DNA of 64,000 nucleotides from Alkalihalobacterium chitinilyticum (GCF_029028005.1 NZ_JAOTPO010000022.1:1-64000), one strand, 5' to 3'; shown: positions 24,590 to 33,990, counted from the stretch's first letter. Made by a program: numbers and translations. The notes: generated from the sequence alone by a model not told the origin.

Positions 24590-25687
24590 ATGAAAGAAAT
24601 CGAACTCAAGTTACAAGGGAAAATAAAACGACTTACTAACAAAACATTTAAATTTGATGAGCGAGTAAGAGAAGGCTGGTTTTCTGCCGTTTATTTCTTG
24701 AAAACTCGTGAAATCGTCGAAAAACATAAACCGAATAATATCGTTACGATGCAGTTCTTTCAAAAAAACAATGCCGTGCTATGCGGAACGGATGAGGTTA
24801 TTGCATTAATCAAGACTTTTGCAAAAGATCCTGACAGTCTTGAAATCTACTCTCTAAAAGATGGAGATAAAATCAAACCATTTGAAACGGTATTAACGAT
24901 TACAGGTCCTTATCAAAACTTTGGCTACTTAGAGGGAATTATCGATGGAATTTTTGCGCGAAGAACGTCAGTAGCAACTAACGTCTATAATGTCGTAAAA
25001 TCAGCGAGAAAATCCGGCCCGCAAAAACCAGTGATCTTTATGGGGGATCGAGATGATCACTTTACCCAACAATCAGGGGATGGTTATGCGGCTTATATTG
25101 GTGGATCGAAGGCCCAAGCAACGCATGCCATGCACGAATGGTGGGGTAAAAAAGGGATGGGTACAATGCCACATGCCTTAATTCAACTATTCGAAGGGGA
25201 TGTAGTCGCTGCGACTCGTGCCTATAAAGAGACGTTTCCAGAAGATGATATAATGGCACTTGTTGATTATAACAATGATGTCATAACGGACTCACTGCGA
25301 GTAGCGAGAGAGTTCGGTGAGGAATTAAAAGGGGTTCGCGTTGACACTTCACGAACGATGGTTGATCAGTACTTTTGTCGCAACCCTAAGGTGATGGGGT
25401 CGTTTGACCCGCGCGGCGCTAATCCGGAACTCATTTTTGCCCTTCGTCAAGCACTCGATGATGAAGGCTTTAACCATGTAAAGATCATTGCTACTGGTGG
25501 ATTTACTGCTGAACGCATTGCAGAATATGAAGATTTAAATGTGCCAGTTGATATTTACGGTGTTGGAAGTAGTTTATTAAAAATTAACATTGGTTTTACT
25601 GGGGATAACGTCATGCTCAATGGAAAAGATCAAGCAAAAGCAGGCAGAAGATACCGAGAAAACCCTAACCTAGAACTTGTTGAATAG
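24590..25687 (+). CDS. pncB: Nicotinate phosphoribosyltransferase
   Basis: The enzyme makes nicotinate mononucleotide from nicotinate and PRPP in NAD salvage. The 365-aa protein is of the shorter type. GWFSAVYFLKTREIV (~24) contains the family tyrosine. GYLEGIIDGIFARRTSVATN (~106-125), HALIQLFEGD and the phosphate-binding IIATGGFTAERIAEY (~301-315), then DIYGVGSSLL, form the PRPP site. CCAAGGAG precedes the ATG. It stands alone behind a repeat-filled spacer. I recognise the family rather than a specific orthologue, so the symbol is tentative. Confidence 0.85.
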   Translation: MKEIELKLQGKIKRLTNKTFKFDERVREGWFSAVYFLKTREIVEKHKPNNIVTMQFFQKNNAVLCGTDEVIALIKTFAKDPDSLEIYSLKDGDKIKPFETVLTITGPYQNFGYLEGIIDGIFARRTSVATNVYNVVKSARKSGPQKPVIFMGDRDDHFTQQSGDGYAAYIGGSKAQATHAMHEWWGKKGMGTMPHALIQLFEGDVVAATRAYKETFPEDDIMALVDYNNDVITDSLRVAREFGEELKGVRVDTSRTMVDQYFCRNPKVMGSFDPRGANPELIFALRQALDDEGFNHVKIIATGGFTAERIAEYEDLNVPVDIYGVGSSLLKINIGFTGDNVMLNGKDQAKAGRRYRENPNLELVE

Positions 25688-25743
25688 TAAAAATCTACTT
25701 GGAATATTAGCTTGTCATCGCTGACGAGGGCGTTCCGAGTTCA

Positions 25744-25774
25744 AAGGACCTGTCGAAAGTGACAGGTCTTTTCT
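25744..25774 (+). terminator. Terminator after nicotinate phosphoribosyltransferase
   Basis: GACCTGTC (25747-25754) pairs with GACAGGTC (25761-25768), followed by TTTTCT. It lies about 60 bp after the stop. Confidence 0.8.
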
Positions 25775-25810
25775 AAAAAAATAGGCATATATTTTTTGAT
25801 GGGGAAGATA

Positions 25811-25906
25811 ATGTGGTCATTTACCTATTTTTTTGTGGTCCTCCTATTTGTTGTTTTTATAAACACTGGTTTCTGTTATAATAAATCTTTGTATGGCGTA
25901 TCCTAA
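25811..25906 (+). CDS. Possible 31-aa hydrophobic small protein
   Basis: ATG 25811 opens 31 codons starting MWSFTYFFVVLLFVVFINTG and ending before TAA at 25904. The product would be one membrane span with a short polar tail. GGGGAAG lies only three bases upstream, which is poor spacing, and the murC promoter -10 lies inside it. It may be chance in a T-rich stretch. Confidence 0.2.
   Translation: MWSFTYFFVVLLFVVFINTGFCYNKSLYGVS
25874..25882 (+). promoter_or_regulatory. Extended -10 promoter for murC
   Basis: TGTTATAAT gives TGN plus a perfect TATAAT at 25877-25882. The -35 (TTTTTA, 17 bp upstream) is weak, as is usual for extended -10 promoters. It is about 125 bp upstream of murC. Confidence 0.5.
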
Positions 25907-26006
25907 TTGAAAATATTTATTCCCCAATTTAGCGGAATTTTCATACATAAGTAGTAAGAGCGCTTTTTACTGGAGAAGATATATCATTTATTTGGAGGTT
26001 CAGTCA

Positions 26007-27305
26007 ATGACTGTTTACCATTTTATTGGAATTAAAGGTTCGGGAATGAGTGCATTGGCTCAAGTTATGCACGATATGAATTATACGGTGCAAGGTTCAG
26101 ATGTAGAAAAAGTGTTTTTTACACAAAAACCTTTAGAAGACAAAGGCATTAAGATATTACCTTTTGATGCTGATAATATTGAGGACAATCAGGTCATTAT
26201 TGCATCAGCAGCCTACAAAGACGATCATGTTGAAATTCAACGTGCCAAAGAGATGGGACTAGATGTATATCCATATCCGACGTTTTTAGGCGAATTTATT
26301 AAAAAGTTTACAAATATTGCTGTCACTGGCGCTCACGGAAAAACGTCGACTACTGGCCTGTTAGCGCATGTTCTTGGTGAGGCCTATCCAACGTCTTTTT
26401 TAATTGGTGATGGAACTGGAAAAGGTGCTTTAGACAGTAAGTATTTTGTGTTTGAAGCATGTGAGTATCGCAGACATTTTCTAAACTATACGCCGGATTA
26501 CTGTATTATGACAAATATTGATTTTGATCATCCGGATTATTTTAAGGATGTTGAAGATGTATGTGCGGCATTCGAAGAAATGGCTATGCAAGTGAATAAG
26601 GCGATTGTTGCATGTGGTGACGATCCATATTTACAAGAAATTCATGCCAACGTTCCTATCGTCTTTTACGGGTTTGGAGAACATAATGACTTCCAAGGCC
26701 GTAATATTCAAGTCACAGAATCTGGCCTTTCCTTTGATGTTTTTGTTAGAAATAACTTTTATGGTACATTCACGATCCCAGGCTATGGCAAGCACAATGT
26801 ACTGAACGCATTAGCTGTAATAGCGTTATGTCATTATGAAAATGTACCAGTAGATGTACTTATTGAGCACCTGGCAACGTTCCAAGGCGTGAAGCGTAGA
26901 TTCAGCGAGACATTTTATAATAACCAAGTGTTAATTGATGACTATGCTCATCACCCGACTGAGATCACGGCTACAATTGATGCATCGAGAAGAAAGTATG
27001 AGGATAAGGAAATCGTTGCTGTGTTCCAACCGCATACGTTTACGCGAACGAAAGCATTTTTAAATGAATTTGCTGATAGTCTTAATGAAGCTGATAAGGT
27101 TTACTTATGTGATATTTTTGGTTCGGCTCGGGAAGATCAAGGGAGTTTAACGATTAATGATCTTAAGGAATTAATTCCTAATAGTGAAGTGATCGATGAA
27201 ACCGAAGTGGAAAAATTGAGAAGTCACGACAATGGAGTTTTATTATTTATGGGTGCAGGTGACATCCAAAAGTTTCAAAAAGCGTATGAAGACCAACTTA
27301 AATAA
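26007..27305 (+). CDS. murC: UDP-N-acetylmuramate--L-alanine ligase
   Basis: MurC adds the first amino acid of the peptidoglycan stem peptide, using ATP. The 432-aa length matches bacillar MurC. The N-terminal nucleotide-sugar domain begins [17 protein letters not shown] (~5). The ATP loop [15 protein letters not shown] is at ~105-119, and DYAHHPTEI (~312) and FQPHTFTRT are the Mur-ligase C-terminal motifs. ATG 26007 follows TTTGGAGG with good spacing. It lies downstream of sftA as in related genomes, interrupted here by the nicotinate phosphoribosyltransferase gene. Confidence 0.96.
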   Translation: MTVYHFIGIKGSGMSALAQVMHDMNYTVQGSDVEKVFFTQKPLEDKGIKILPFDADNIEDNQVIIASAAYKDDHVEIQRAKEMGLDVYPYPTFLGEFIKKFTNIAVTGAHGKTSTTGLLAHVLGEAYPTSFLIGDGTGKGALDSKYFVFEACEYRRHFLNYTPDYCIMTNIDFDHPDYFKDVEDVCAAFEEMAMQVNKAIVACGDDPYLQEIHANVPIVFYGFGEHNDFQGRNIQVTESGLSFDVFVRNNFYGTFTIPGYGKHNVLNALAVIALCHYENVPVDVLIEHLATFQGVKRRFSETFYNNQVLIDDYAHHPTEITATIDASRRKYEDKEIVAVFQPHTFTRTKAFLNEFADSLNEADKVYLCDIFGSAREDQGSLTINDLKELIPNSEVIDETEVEKLRSHDNGVLLFMGAGDIQKFQKAYEDQLK

Positions 27306-27322
27306 GTTCGAAAAATAAAGGA

Positions 27323-27362
27323 AGGAGCTAATTCAATTTCAAGAATTAGCTCCTGTTATTTT
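27323..27362. terminator. Bidirectional terminator murC / M29 peptidase
   Basis: AGGAGCTAATTC (27323-27334) pairs perfectly with GAATTAGCTCCT (27343-27354). A T-rich tail (GTTATTTTA) follows on plus and CTTTATTTTTC on minus. It serves both convergent genes. Confidence 0.8.
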
Positions 27363-27391
27363 AGGTTTTACCTTAGAAAGGTGTTTAGAGA

Positions 27392-28507
27392 TTATTTAAG
27401 GTTTTCTGGATTGAGAGCATCTAATTCTGGAATGACAAACCGGCCATCTTTACGAATGAGTACATCATCAAAGTAAATTTCGCCACCACCATATTCAGGA
27501 CGCTGGATCATAACTAAGTCCCAGTGGACAGCTGAATGATTATCATTAAAGGCATCGTCGTAGCATTGCCCAGGTGTAAAGTGGAAACTTCCATCAATTT
27601 TCTCATCGAAAAGGATGTCTTTCATCGGATGTTGAATATATGGATTAACTCCAATGGCAAATTCCCCAATGAAACGAGCGCCTTCATCTGTATCAAGAAT
27701 CTTATTAATTCTGTCTGTATCATTTGAAGTGGCCTCGATAATTTTTCCATCTTTGAACGTAAATTCAACATTTTCAAACGTAAAACTTTGATAAGGAGAT
27801 GGAGTGTTATATGAGATTGTACCATTGACTGAATCTCGAACTGGTGCTGTATATACTTCGCCATCAGGGATGTTCATATTCCCAGCACATTTTACAGCTG
27901 GAATGTCTTTAATAGAGAACGTTAAATCTGTTCCTGGTCCTTTAATTTGAACTTTATCGGTTTTGTTCATTAACTCTACAAGAGCATCCATTGCTTTGTC
28001 CATTTTACCGTAATCTAAGTTACAAACATCAAAGTAGAAATCCTCAAAGCTTTCTGTACTCATATTAGCCAACTGAGCCATTGATGAGGAAGGGTAACGC
28101 AACACACACCACTTTGTTTTTGGTACACGAATTTCACGGTGAACTTTTGTTCCTACGGTTTTACTATGTAATGCCATTTTATCAGAAGGAACGTCACTTA
28201 ACTCTGAGATGTTATTTCCTGCACGTAACCCGATATAGGCATCCATTTCCTTCATCACGTTCGCTTCAAACTGTGCTGTAAGAGCCTGTTGTTCCTCAGT
28301 CGCATTCATCAAAAGGGCACGGTCTACTTGGTGGTCCTTTAATGTAACGAAAGGCACCCCTCCTGCAGCGTATGCTTCTTGAACGAGAGCATTGACTAGT
28401 TCTTTTTGCAGACCGAAATTTTCTATTAAGATCTTCTCGCCTTTTTGAAGACGAACCGAGTAATTAATTAGATTTTTCGCTAATGTAGTTATTCTTGGAT
28501 CTCTCAT
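27392..28507 (-). CDS. ampS: M29-family aminopeptidase
   Basis: This cytoplasmic metallo-aminopeptidase of the AmpS/PepS/AmpII type has 371 aa, slightly shorter than some family members (~410). GLRAGNNISELSDVP, TKWCVLRYPSSSMAQLANMS (~131-150), the C-terminal EFAIGVNPYIQHP and then SFHFTPGQCYDD with NHSAVHWDLVMIQRP contain the Glu, His and Asp metal ligands. TTAGGAGG precedes the ATG. It is transcribed alone, divergent from ytxGHJ. Confidence 0.9.
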   Translation of the reverse strand: MRDPRITTLAKNLINYSVRLQKGEKILIENFGLQKELVNALVQEAYAAGGVPFVTLKDHQVDRALLMNATEEQQALTAQFEANVMKEMDAYIGLRAGNNISELSDVPSDKMALHSKTVGTKVHREIRVPKTKWCVLRYPSSSMAQLANMSTESFEDFYFDVCNLDYGKMDKAMDALVELMNKTDKVQIKGPGTDLTFSIKDIPAVKCAGNMNIPDGEVYTAPVRDSVNGTISYNTPSPYQSFTFENVEFTFKDGKIIEATSNDTDRINKILDTDEGARFIGEFAIGVNPYIQHPMKDILFDEKIDGSFHFTPGQCYDDAFNDNHSAVHWDLVMIQRPEYGGGEIYFDDVLIRKDGRFVIPELDALNPENLK

Positions 28508-28760
28508 AGTTGTAATCCTCCTAAGTTTAAATTTCTGATTGAAACGTTTAATAGCTAATATAATAGCAGTCGTTGGATCAATAGTAAATGATACTGATGC
28601 AAATTAGATGGTTGTATTTGTTAATTTTATAGCTGAAGAAACATAATAAGCTTCATTGATTAACGGGTCATTAGTTAAAAGAATGGACACAATCAAATAG
28701 AAAATACCTAAATAATTGAAGGATTAATATATTATTTGTAGAAGTAATTACCAAGTCTCC

Positions 28761-28786
28761 GTTTAAAAATGCTTCTAAGTGGGTAA
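28761..28786 (+). promoter_or_regulatory. SigmaB promoter of ytxGHJ
   Basis: GTTTAA (28761-28766) and GGGTAA (28781-28786) are separated by 14 bp, matching the GTTT-N13-15-GGGWAW consensus of general stress promoters. The ytxG start is 32 bp downstream. In B. subtilis ytxGHJ is also under SigmaB and SigmaH. The rest of the 311-bp gap to the divergent ampS holds nothing I can name. Confidence 0.75.
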
Positions 28787-28817
28787 ATAGCATGATGTAG
28801 GGAGGTGGAGAATAACG

Positions 28818-29252
28818 ATGATTATCGTATACATAAGTGCAGCAGTTGTAGCATTAGCATTTCTAATTTTAGTTCTATATCTTGTTCAAACCTTAAAGTC
28901 AGCAACGAAAACATTAAATAATGTAGCAGATACTGTTAGCAGTTTAGAAAAGCAATTACAAGGAGTTACGAGAGAGACGGAACATTTGCTTCAGAAGACC
29001 AATCGTCTTGCTGATGACATTCATGTAAAGTCTCAGTCTCTTAATACGATGTTTGACTCGGTTAAAGACCTCGGTGAATCCGTGCAGACGGTAAATAACT
29101 CATTAAAAAGAGTCTCAAACGAAGTTGCAAGGCAGTCAGAGCAGCAATCGGCACAAGTGGCCCAAGTTGTACAATGGGGTAATGCAGCCATTGATTTATA
29201 TTCGAAGTGGAAAGAAAAGAAGCAACACCATCCAAACGATGTTAATTCATAA
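28818..29252 (+). CDS. ytxG: General stress protein YtxG (DUF948)
   Basis: A 144-aa protein with a single N-terminal membrane span (MIIVYISAAVVALAFLILVL) followed by a long coiled coil with regular heptads (SSLEKQLQGVTRETEHLL). The DUF948 family is a membrane-anchored coiled coil of unknown function. GGGAGGTGGAG precedes the ATG. First gene of the ytxG-ytxH-ytxJ operon behind a SigmaB promoter, so stress-induced. Confidence 0.9.
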   Translation: MIIVYISAAVVALAFLILVLYLVQTLKSATKTLNNVADTVSSLEKQLQGVTRETEHLLQKTNRLADDIHVKSQSLNTMFDSVKDLGESVQTVNNSLKRVSNEVARQSEQQSAQVAQVVQWGNAAIDLYSKWKEKKQHHPNDVNS

Positions 29253-29267
29253 AAGGAGGAATTTGAT

Positions 29268-29741
29268 ATGGGAGACAGAGACATGAATACAAAGGACTTT
29301 TTAATTGGTTCATTAATTGGAGGAATTGTAGGTGCTTCAGCGGCGCTTCTCCTTGCACCAAAGTCAGGAAAAGAGCTTAGAACGAATATTAATGAACAAG
29401 CTCAATTAGCTAAAGAGAAAACGACTAAACTTACGAATACAGCGTATGAGAGAGGAAATGAGTGGGCAACAGTTGCAAAAGAAAAATCCTCAAACCTTGC
29501 AAAAACAGTCTCAGAACAGTCGTCTCAAGTGGTGGATAAAGTAAAAGAAGTTACAAAAAATATCAAATCGGATGTAGCAGATGCTCAAAGCTCTCCTGAA
29601 GATTTAGTAGCAGATGTATCCGATCAAGTTCAAGAAAGTGCGGAAAACTTGCAAGAAAATATTCAACAAGAAGTGCAAAACTTACACAATACGATTACTG
29701 AAGAAACAGAAAAGCGTAAAGAAACAGTTGACCAAGCATAA
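29268..29741 (+). CDS. ytxH: General stress protein YtxH
   Basis: A 157-aa protein whose start, KDFLIGSLIGGIVGASAALL, is a glycine-rich membrane hairpin followed by LAPKSGKELR, the YtxH family signature. The rest is a charged helical LEA-like tail rich in Ala, Lys, Glu and Gln. AAAAGGAGG precedes the ATG, 15 bp after ytxG. Exact function unknown; stress-protective by context. Confidence 0.92.
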   Translation: MGDRDMNTKDFLIGSLIGGIVGASAALLLAPKSGKELRTNINEQAQLAKEKTTKLTNTAYERGNEWATVAKEKSSNLAKTVSEQSSQVVDKVKEVTKNIKSDVADAQSSPEDLVADVSDQVQESAENLQENIQQEVQNLHNTITEETEKRKETVDQA

Positions 29742-29757
29742 AAAGGAGTAATTAGAG

Positions 29758-30081
29758 ATGCAGAAAGTAAATACAACCGAAGAGTTTACAGCATTATTAA
29801 GCGAGCATAGTAAGTTATTCTTACTAAAAAACAGTACGACTTGTCCTGTAAGTCATGAAGGCTATAAGGAATTCTCAAAGTTTGCAGAAGAAACGGATGG
29901 AGCATTCTTTTACTTAAATGTTCAAGAAGCAAGGCCGCTGTCCAATGACATTGCAGATCGATTTGAAGTCAAGCATGAATCGCCTCAAGCTTTATTATTT
30001 TCAGAGGGAAAAGTTGTTTGGAATGCCTCGCATTGGAATGTGACGGCTGCTGCATTAAAAGCCGAATGGGATAAGATTTAA
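29758..30081 (+). CDS. ytxJ: Bacillithiol-system redox protein YtxJ
   Basis: A 107-aa thioredoxin-fold protein. STTCPVSHEGYKEF (~26-39) carries the single active-site cysteine in TCPVS, and the cis-Pro lies near ESPQALLF. It belongs to the monothiol bacilliredoxin group that reduces bacillithiolated proteins. AAAAGGAG precedes the ATG. It is the last gene of the operon, followed by a shared terminator. Confidence 0.9.
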   Translation: MQKVNTTEEFTALLSEHSKLFLLKNSTTCPVSHEGYKEFSKFAEETDGAFFYLNVQEARPLSNDIADRFEVKHESPQALLFSEGKVVWNASHWNVTAAALKAEWDKI

Positions 30082-30084
30082 TGA

Positions 30085-30118
30085 AAAAAGAAGTGCAACC
30101 CAGTGTTGCACTTCTTTT
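30085..30118. terminator. Bidirectional terminator after ytxJ
   Basis: AAAAAGAAGTGCAA pairs with TTGCACTTCTTTT around CCCAGTG. It has As on one side and Ts on the other, so it works for ytxJ and for the convergent FtsA-like gene. Confidence 0.85.
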
Positions 30119-30143
30119 ACGCTTTTATCCTGTTTAACAGTTG

Positions 30144-32327
30144 CTAAGACTCCTGGTTTTCTACAGTATTCATGGGAACTAAACGAATTTCTAATTTATC
30201 ACCACTGTAGATGGTCTCACTAAAGGACGCTTCTTTACCGTTTCGTGCAACTAAAACACGTTGAAGAGGTTGAGGAGAAAGATCCACATCTACATATCGG
30301 AATAAATCTTGAAAGATAAACGGTTCATTGTCAACCTTAGATAATGATAAAGTTTCACCGAGTACAAGTGATGCTCCTTCTTCAATTGTTTGGCCTCCAC
30401 GAGAAATTTGAACAGAAGGTTTAGTCATCTGTACAGGGTTTCCATTATAAAAAACAGAAATGGTTTGTTGTGTTGGAACGTTTAAAGCTTGTAATAACTC
30501 TTTTGTTGTAGGAAGAGAAGCCTTTTTAACAATATGAAAGACTAGCGTGTCACCATTTTTAATGGAAGAGTCAATTGTCGCTTCACGCCCATTCAAAGTA
30601 AGTGTATGCTTTTGTGGTACGATGATTTTCTTCTCGTCTACATAAACAAAGAACGGCGTTAGAGCAACTACCTCATCTGTAAATTGAAGAGAGCTTAGAA
30701 CATCTTTTACGGTCTTTGGCAACTGAATGACAAGTTGGTCTCGTTCGTGAAGTGACTCTCCAATGTCTGCTGGATTGCCGTTTTTCAAAACGAGTGCTGA
30801 AACCGTTTTGAACTCATTATTCACCGTGATTTGAAGTGCGGGTATCTCTTCCACAATATCCCCTACTTTTGCTGAGGCAGGAGCACCGTCTTTTCCTCTT
30901 TCAGTAGTAATCGTATCATTCGGTTCAAGAGGAGCGTCAAGTGATGTCTTTTCTCCATTTTTTAATATGGTCGGCGGGTCCCCGTGGAAACCAGGAATTG
31001 TGACTAGCTGCTCATTTACATTAATCATCATTGCACTCCCGGGTCTTCCGTAAAGTTTCGAGATTTCTACTCCTGCTGCAAGGAGAGCGTCGCCGACCGT
31101 TAATTTTTTTACATCGAAAACACGAATGGTCCGATCATTCACGATAATACTAATATATTCGATAGGATTTTCCTTTGCTGCAATTGCAATACCAATCGGC
31201 GTCACTAGTTCAGGGCCTTCCTTAATACCTTCCGTAGATGCCAATGTTTTAATCGCATCGATTCCACGTATTGCAACTCGGTTATCAGGCAACTGTAAAG
31301 CTTGAGCGATATATTTTGTTAGAGAAGGTGTCATACTTCCTCCACCAACGAGCATCACTGCTTTTGGGGATTTACCATTGAGTTCAAGGATTTGAGCTGT
31401 AATGGCACTGGCTAACTCTTTAATTGTGCCTTCGATAGCTGTTATTACTTCATCCTTAGGGTATGTCGTTTCAAAGCCGAGAATATCGGTAAGAGTCACT
31501 TCGTCTTTTTCTGATAATTGCCTTTTAATAAGCTCGGCATCAGGGAAATCTAATAGAAAGTGGTCACTAATCGCTTCCGTTACTTCGTCACCAGCAACAG
31601 GCACCATTCCGTAAGCTGTTACTGTTCCTTCATCTGTAATGGCAATATCAGATGTTCCGGCCCCAATATCAACGAGTGCTACATTTAACCTGCGCATCGA
31701 TGGAGGTATGAGGACATTTATGGCAGCAATCGGTTCTAGCGTTAAAGCTTCTAGTTCTAAACCACTGCGTTGGAGAGCAGCTATCAAAGACTCAACAACC
31801 ACTTTCGGTAAAAATGTTGCAATCACTTCGACTGTTGCCGTATGGCCTGATTGATCGAGAAGGCTGCCGATTTTTTCTCCATCTAGTCGATAGTCCAGAA
31901 CGGAGTAGCCGACACAGTAGTAATTAAAGCTTTCCTGATCTTGAAAATCATTCGCTAGGTGAAATTGTGCTTGTTGAACAGCACTTAATTCTAAATGCAG
32001 GATATCATCTTGATTGACTAAGTTTTTTCCAGAAATATTTATATCAACCTTAGCTCGCTTCGTTTTTAACGATCGTCCAGCAGCAGCCACACAAACTTTA
32101 GTTAACTTTCCGTGCTTTTCTTCGAGAACGGTTTTAATTTCTAGGATTAATTCAGAAACGGACAAGACATTATGGATTTGACCGTCTAGCATTGAACGCT
32201 CTTTATGTTCTTCTGAAATAACATCAATTACTTCATAATGATTTTTTTGCTGCTGTAAAAGAAGACCAACAACAGAACGAGTTCCAATGTCTAGAGCAAA
32301 TACAGGCGAATGTTCAATTGTGTTCAT
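30144..32327 (-). CDS. FtsA/PilM-like actin-fold protein with a repeated C-terminal extension
   Basis: A 727-aa cytoplasmic protein. Residues ~1-375 are an FtsA-like ATPase: FALDIGTRSVVGLLL (~10, phosphate 1), an FtsA-type 1C insertion, ALVDIGAGTSDIAI (~218, phosphate 2) and VMLVGGGSMTPSLTKYI (adenosine motif). Residues ~385-727 have no FtsA equivalent. They hold several ~60-70-residue units with a recurring beta pattern ending NGREATIDSSIKNGDTLVF, NGKEASFSETIYSGDKLEI and similar, which look like beta-grasp modules. ATG 32327 follows AGAAGG. It is not in an ftsAZ operon and has no FtsZ-binding tail that I recognise. Role inferred as division, envelope or DNA-uptake scaffold. Confidence 0.75.
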   Translation of the reverse strand: MNTIEHSPVFALDIGTRSVVGLLLQQQKNHYEVIDVISEEHKERSMLDGQIHNVLSVSELILEIKTVLEEKHGKLTKVCVAAAGRSLKTKRAKVDINISGKNLVNQDDILHLELSAVQQAQFHLANDFQDQESFNYYCVGYSVLDYRLDGEKIGSLLDQSGHTATVEVIATFLPKVVVESLIAALQRSGLELEALTLEPIAAINVLIPPSMRRLNVALVDIGAGTSDIAITDEGTVTAYGMVPVAGDEVTEAISDHFLLDFPDAELIKRQLSEKDEVTLTDILGFETTYPKDEVITAIEGTIKELASAITAQILELNGKSPKAVMLVGGGSMTPSLTKYIAQALQLPDNRVAIRGIDAIKTLASTEGIKEGPELVTPIGIAIAAKENPIEYISIIVNDRTIRVFDVKKLTVGDALLAAGVEISKLYGRPGSAMMINVNEQLVTIPGFHGDPPTILKNGEKTSLDAPLEPNDTITTERGKDGAPASAKVGDIVEEIPALQITVNNEFKTVSALVLKNGNPADIGESLHERDQLVIQLPKTVKDVLSSLQFTDEVVALTPFFVYVDEKKIIVPQKHTLTLNGREATIDSSIKNGDTLVFHIVKKASLPTTKELLQALNVPTQQTISVFYNGNPVQMTKPSVQISRGGQTIEEGASLVLGETLSLSKVDNEPFIFQDLFRYVDVDLSPQPLQRVLVARNGKEASFSETIYSGDKLEIRLVPMNTVENQES

Positions 32328-32412
32328 ATGTAACACCTTCTTAAGATATATTTCATAAGCTATAAATAACAGAATATTATTTTATAGAAATAATGAATTT
32401 TACTTTAGTGCT

Positions 32413-32426
32413 TAAAAGCGTTTAAT
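32413..32426. promoter_or_regulatory. cre-like site upstream of aroA and the FtsA-like gene
   Basis: TAAAAGCGTTTAAT matches the CcpA site consensus TGWAARCGYTWNCW except at positions 2 and 13. It lies between two divergent genes. ccpA itself is 1.6 kb away. Weak evidence. Confidence 0.25.
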
Positions 32427-32443
32427 CAATAAAGAAAAAAGTC

Positions 32444-32472
32444 GTGACATATAGGAAAATATCGTTTATAAT
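32444..32472 (+). promoter_or_regulatory. SigmaA promoter of aroA
   Basis: GTGACA (32444-32449) and TATAAT (32467-32472) are spaced by 17 bp, 69 bp upstream of the aroA start codon. Confidence 0.7.
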
Positions 32473-32540
32473 AATCCCTAATCATTAGAAATGTACCATA
32501 TTTCTTAAAACTTTGAAACAAACAATAAGGAGTGGGAGAG

Positions 32541-33617
32541 ATGAGTAACGAGCAATTAGATACGTTGAGAGACAAGTTAGATGAGGTTAATTTACAGCTA
32601 TTGGAGCTAATTAATGAGCGTGCCCGCTTAGTTCAAGAAATCGGTAAAGTAAAAAATAAGCAAGGTGTAAATCGATTTGATCCGGTTCGTGAGCGAAAGA
32701 TGCTTAATTTAATAGCTGAAAATAATAATGGGCCGTTTGAAACATCTACATTACAACATCTATTCAAACAAATTTTTAAAGCAGGTTTGGAATTACAGGA
32801 AGATGATAATAGAAAAGCTCTACTTGTTTCTCGTAAAAAACATCCTGAAGATACAGTGATTAATCTTAAAGGAGAACTTATTGGTGATGGACAACAACGT
32901 CTTGTAATGGGACCATGTGCTGTTGAGAGCTATGAGCAAGTTGCTGCAGTAGCTAAAGCAATGAAAGAGCAAGGCATGAAATTATTACGTGGTGGAGCAT
33001 TTAAGCCACGTACATCTCCATATGATTTCCAAGGGTTAGGACTTGAAGGCTTACAAATCTTAAAACGTGTCGCTGATGAGTACGACATGGCTGTTATTAG
33101 TGAAATTGTTCGACCTGAAGATATCGAAGTTGCCGTTGAATACATCGATGTTATTCAGATTGGTGCACGTAACATGCATAACTTTGAATTATTAAAAGCA
33201 GCAGGATCTGTTAATAAGCCAGTTCTACTGAAGAGAGGACTTTCAGCTACTATTGAAGAGTTCATCAATGCGGCAGAATATATCATTTCTAAAGGTAATG
33301 GCAACATCATGCTTTGTGAGCGTGGTATTCGTACTTACGAAAAAGCAACCCGTAACACGCTTGATATTTCAGCAGTTCCAATTTTAAAACAGGAAACACA
33401 CTTACCAGTCCTAGTTGATGTAACTCACTCTACAGGACGCAGAGATCTTTTACTTCCAACGGCAAAAGCTGCACTAGCAATTGGTGCTGATGCGGTAATG
33501 GCAGAAGTACATCCAGATCCTGCGGTAGCACTTTCTGACTCAGCACAACAAATGGATATCGGTCAATTTAACGAATTTGTAAGCAATCTTAGAGAATCTG
33601 GATTATACAAATTTTAA
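32541..33617 (+). CDS. aroA: Bifunctional DAHP synthase / chorismate mutase
   Basis: The first committed enzyme of aromatic amino acid synthesis, with an AroQ-type chorismate mutase at the N-terminus (residues ~3-90: [20 protein letters not shown], then [12 protein letters not shown]) that also senses prephenate and chorismate. The type I-beta DAHP synthase follows (~115-358) with [44 protein letters not shown] and [12 protein letters not shown]. The 358-aa length equals the B. subtilis enzyme as I recall it. ATG 32541 is nine bases after AAGGAG. Some databases call it aroG. Confidence 0.95.
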   Translation: MSNEQLDTLRDKLDEVNLQLLELINERARLVQEIGKVKNKQGVNRFDPVRERKMLNLIAENNNGPFETSTLQHLFKQIFKAGLELQEDDNRKALLVSRKKHPEDTVINLKGELIGDGQQRLVMGPCAVESYEQVAAVAKAMKEQGMKLLRGGAFKPRTSPYDFQGLGLEGLQILKRVADEYDMAVISEIVRPEDIEVAVEYIDVIQIGARNMHNFELLKAAGSVNKPVLLKRGLSATIEEFINAAEYIISKGNGNIMLCERGIRTYEKATRNTLDISAVPILKQETHLPVLVDVTHSTGRRDLLLPTAKAALAIGADAVMAEVHPDPAVALSDSAQQMDIGQFNEFVSNLRESGLYKF

Positions 33618-33630
33618 TTAAAAATAATTT

Positions 33631-33737
33631 GAGACTGTCTCAAAATGAAGAGTCAGGCATCTCACCGATATAGTGGAGTATCAGCTTGCACTATATCTAA
33701 CTTCGAGAGCCGGACCTTTTGGGACAGTCTCTTTTTG
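33631..33737 (+). terminator. Composite ~107-nt aroA terminator with nested hairpin
   Basis: GAGACTGTCTCAAAA (33631-33645) pairs with TTTTGGGACAGTCTC (33717-33731), with one G-U pair, and is followed by TTTTT. Inside, GATATAGTG (33667-33675) pairs with CACTATATC (33689-33697). Length and layout match 5231-5338. The remaining ~250 bp before ccpA shows no gene. Confidence 0.8.
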
Positions 33738-33990
33738 TCGCCTAAATAAAAGAGTATAGGAAATAAGTGTTAAGGAAATTGCTAATTATATGAAAGTTTA
33801 TGTTCATTAAGGAGTCTTATCGACATTTTTTTACATAAAATCAGGAAATTTAAAATCTATGCTCAAAAATGATTAAAATGTTGTCGATATAAGTACTGTA
33901 AACAGATTGCGGAACCTCCTTAATGTATCGTATGATAACTATACAATTAAACCAATTTTAAATAGGTATTTAATATAGAGGAGGATCATC

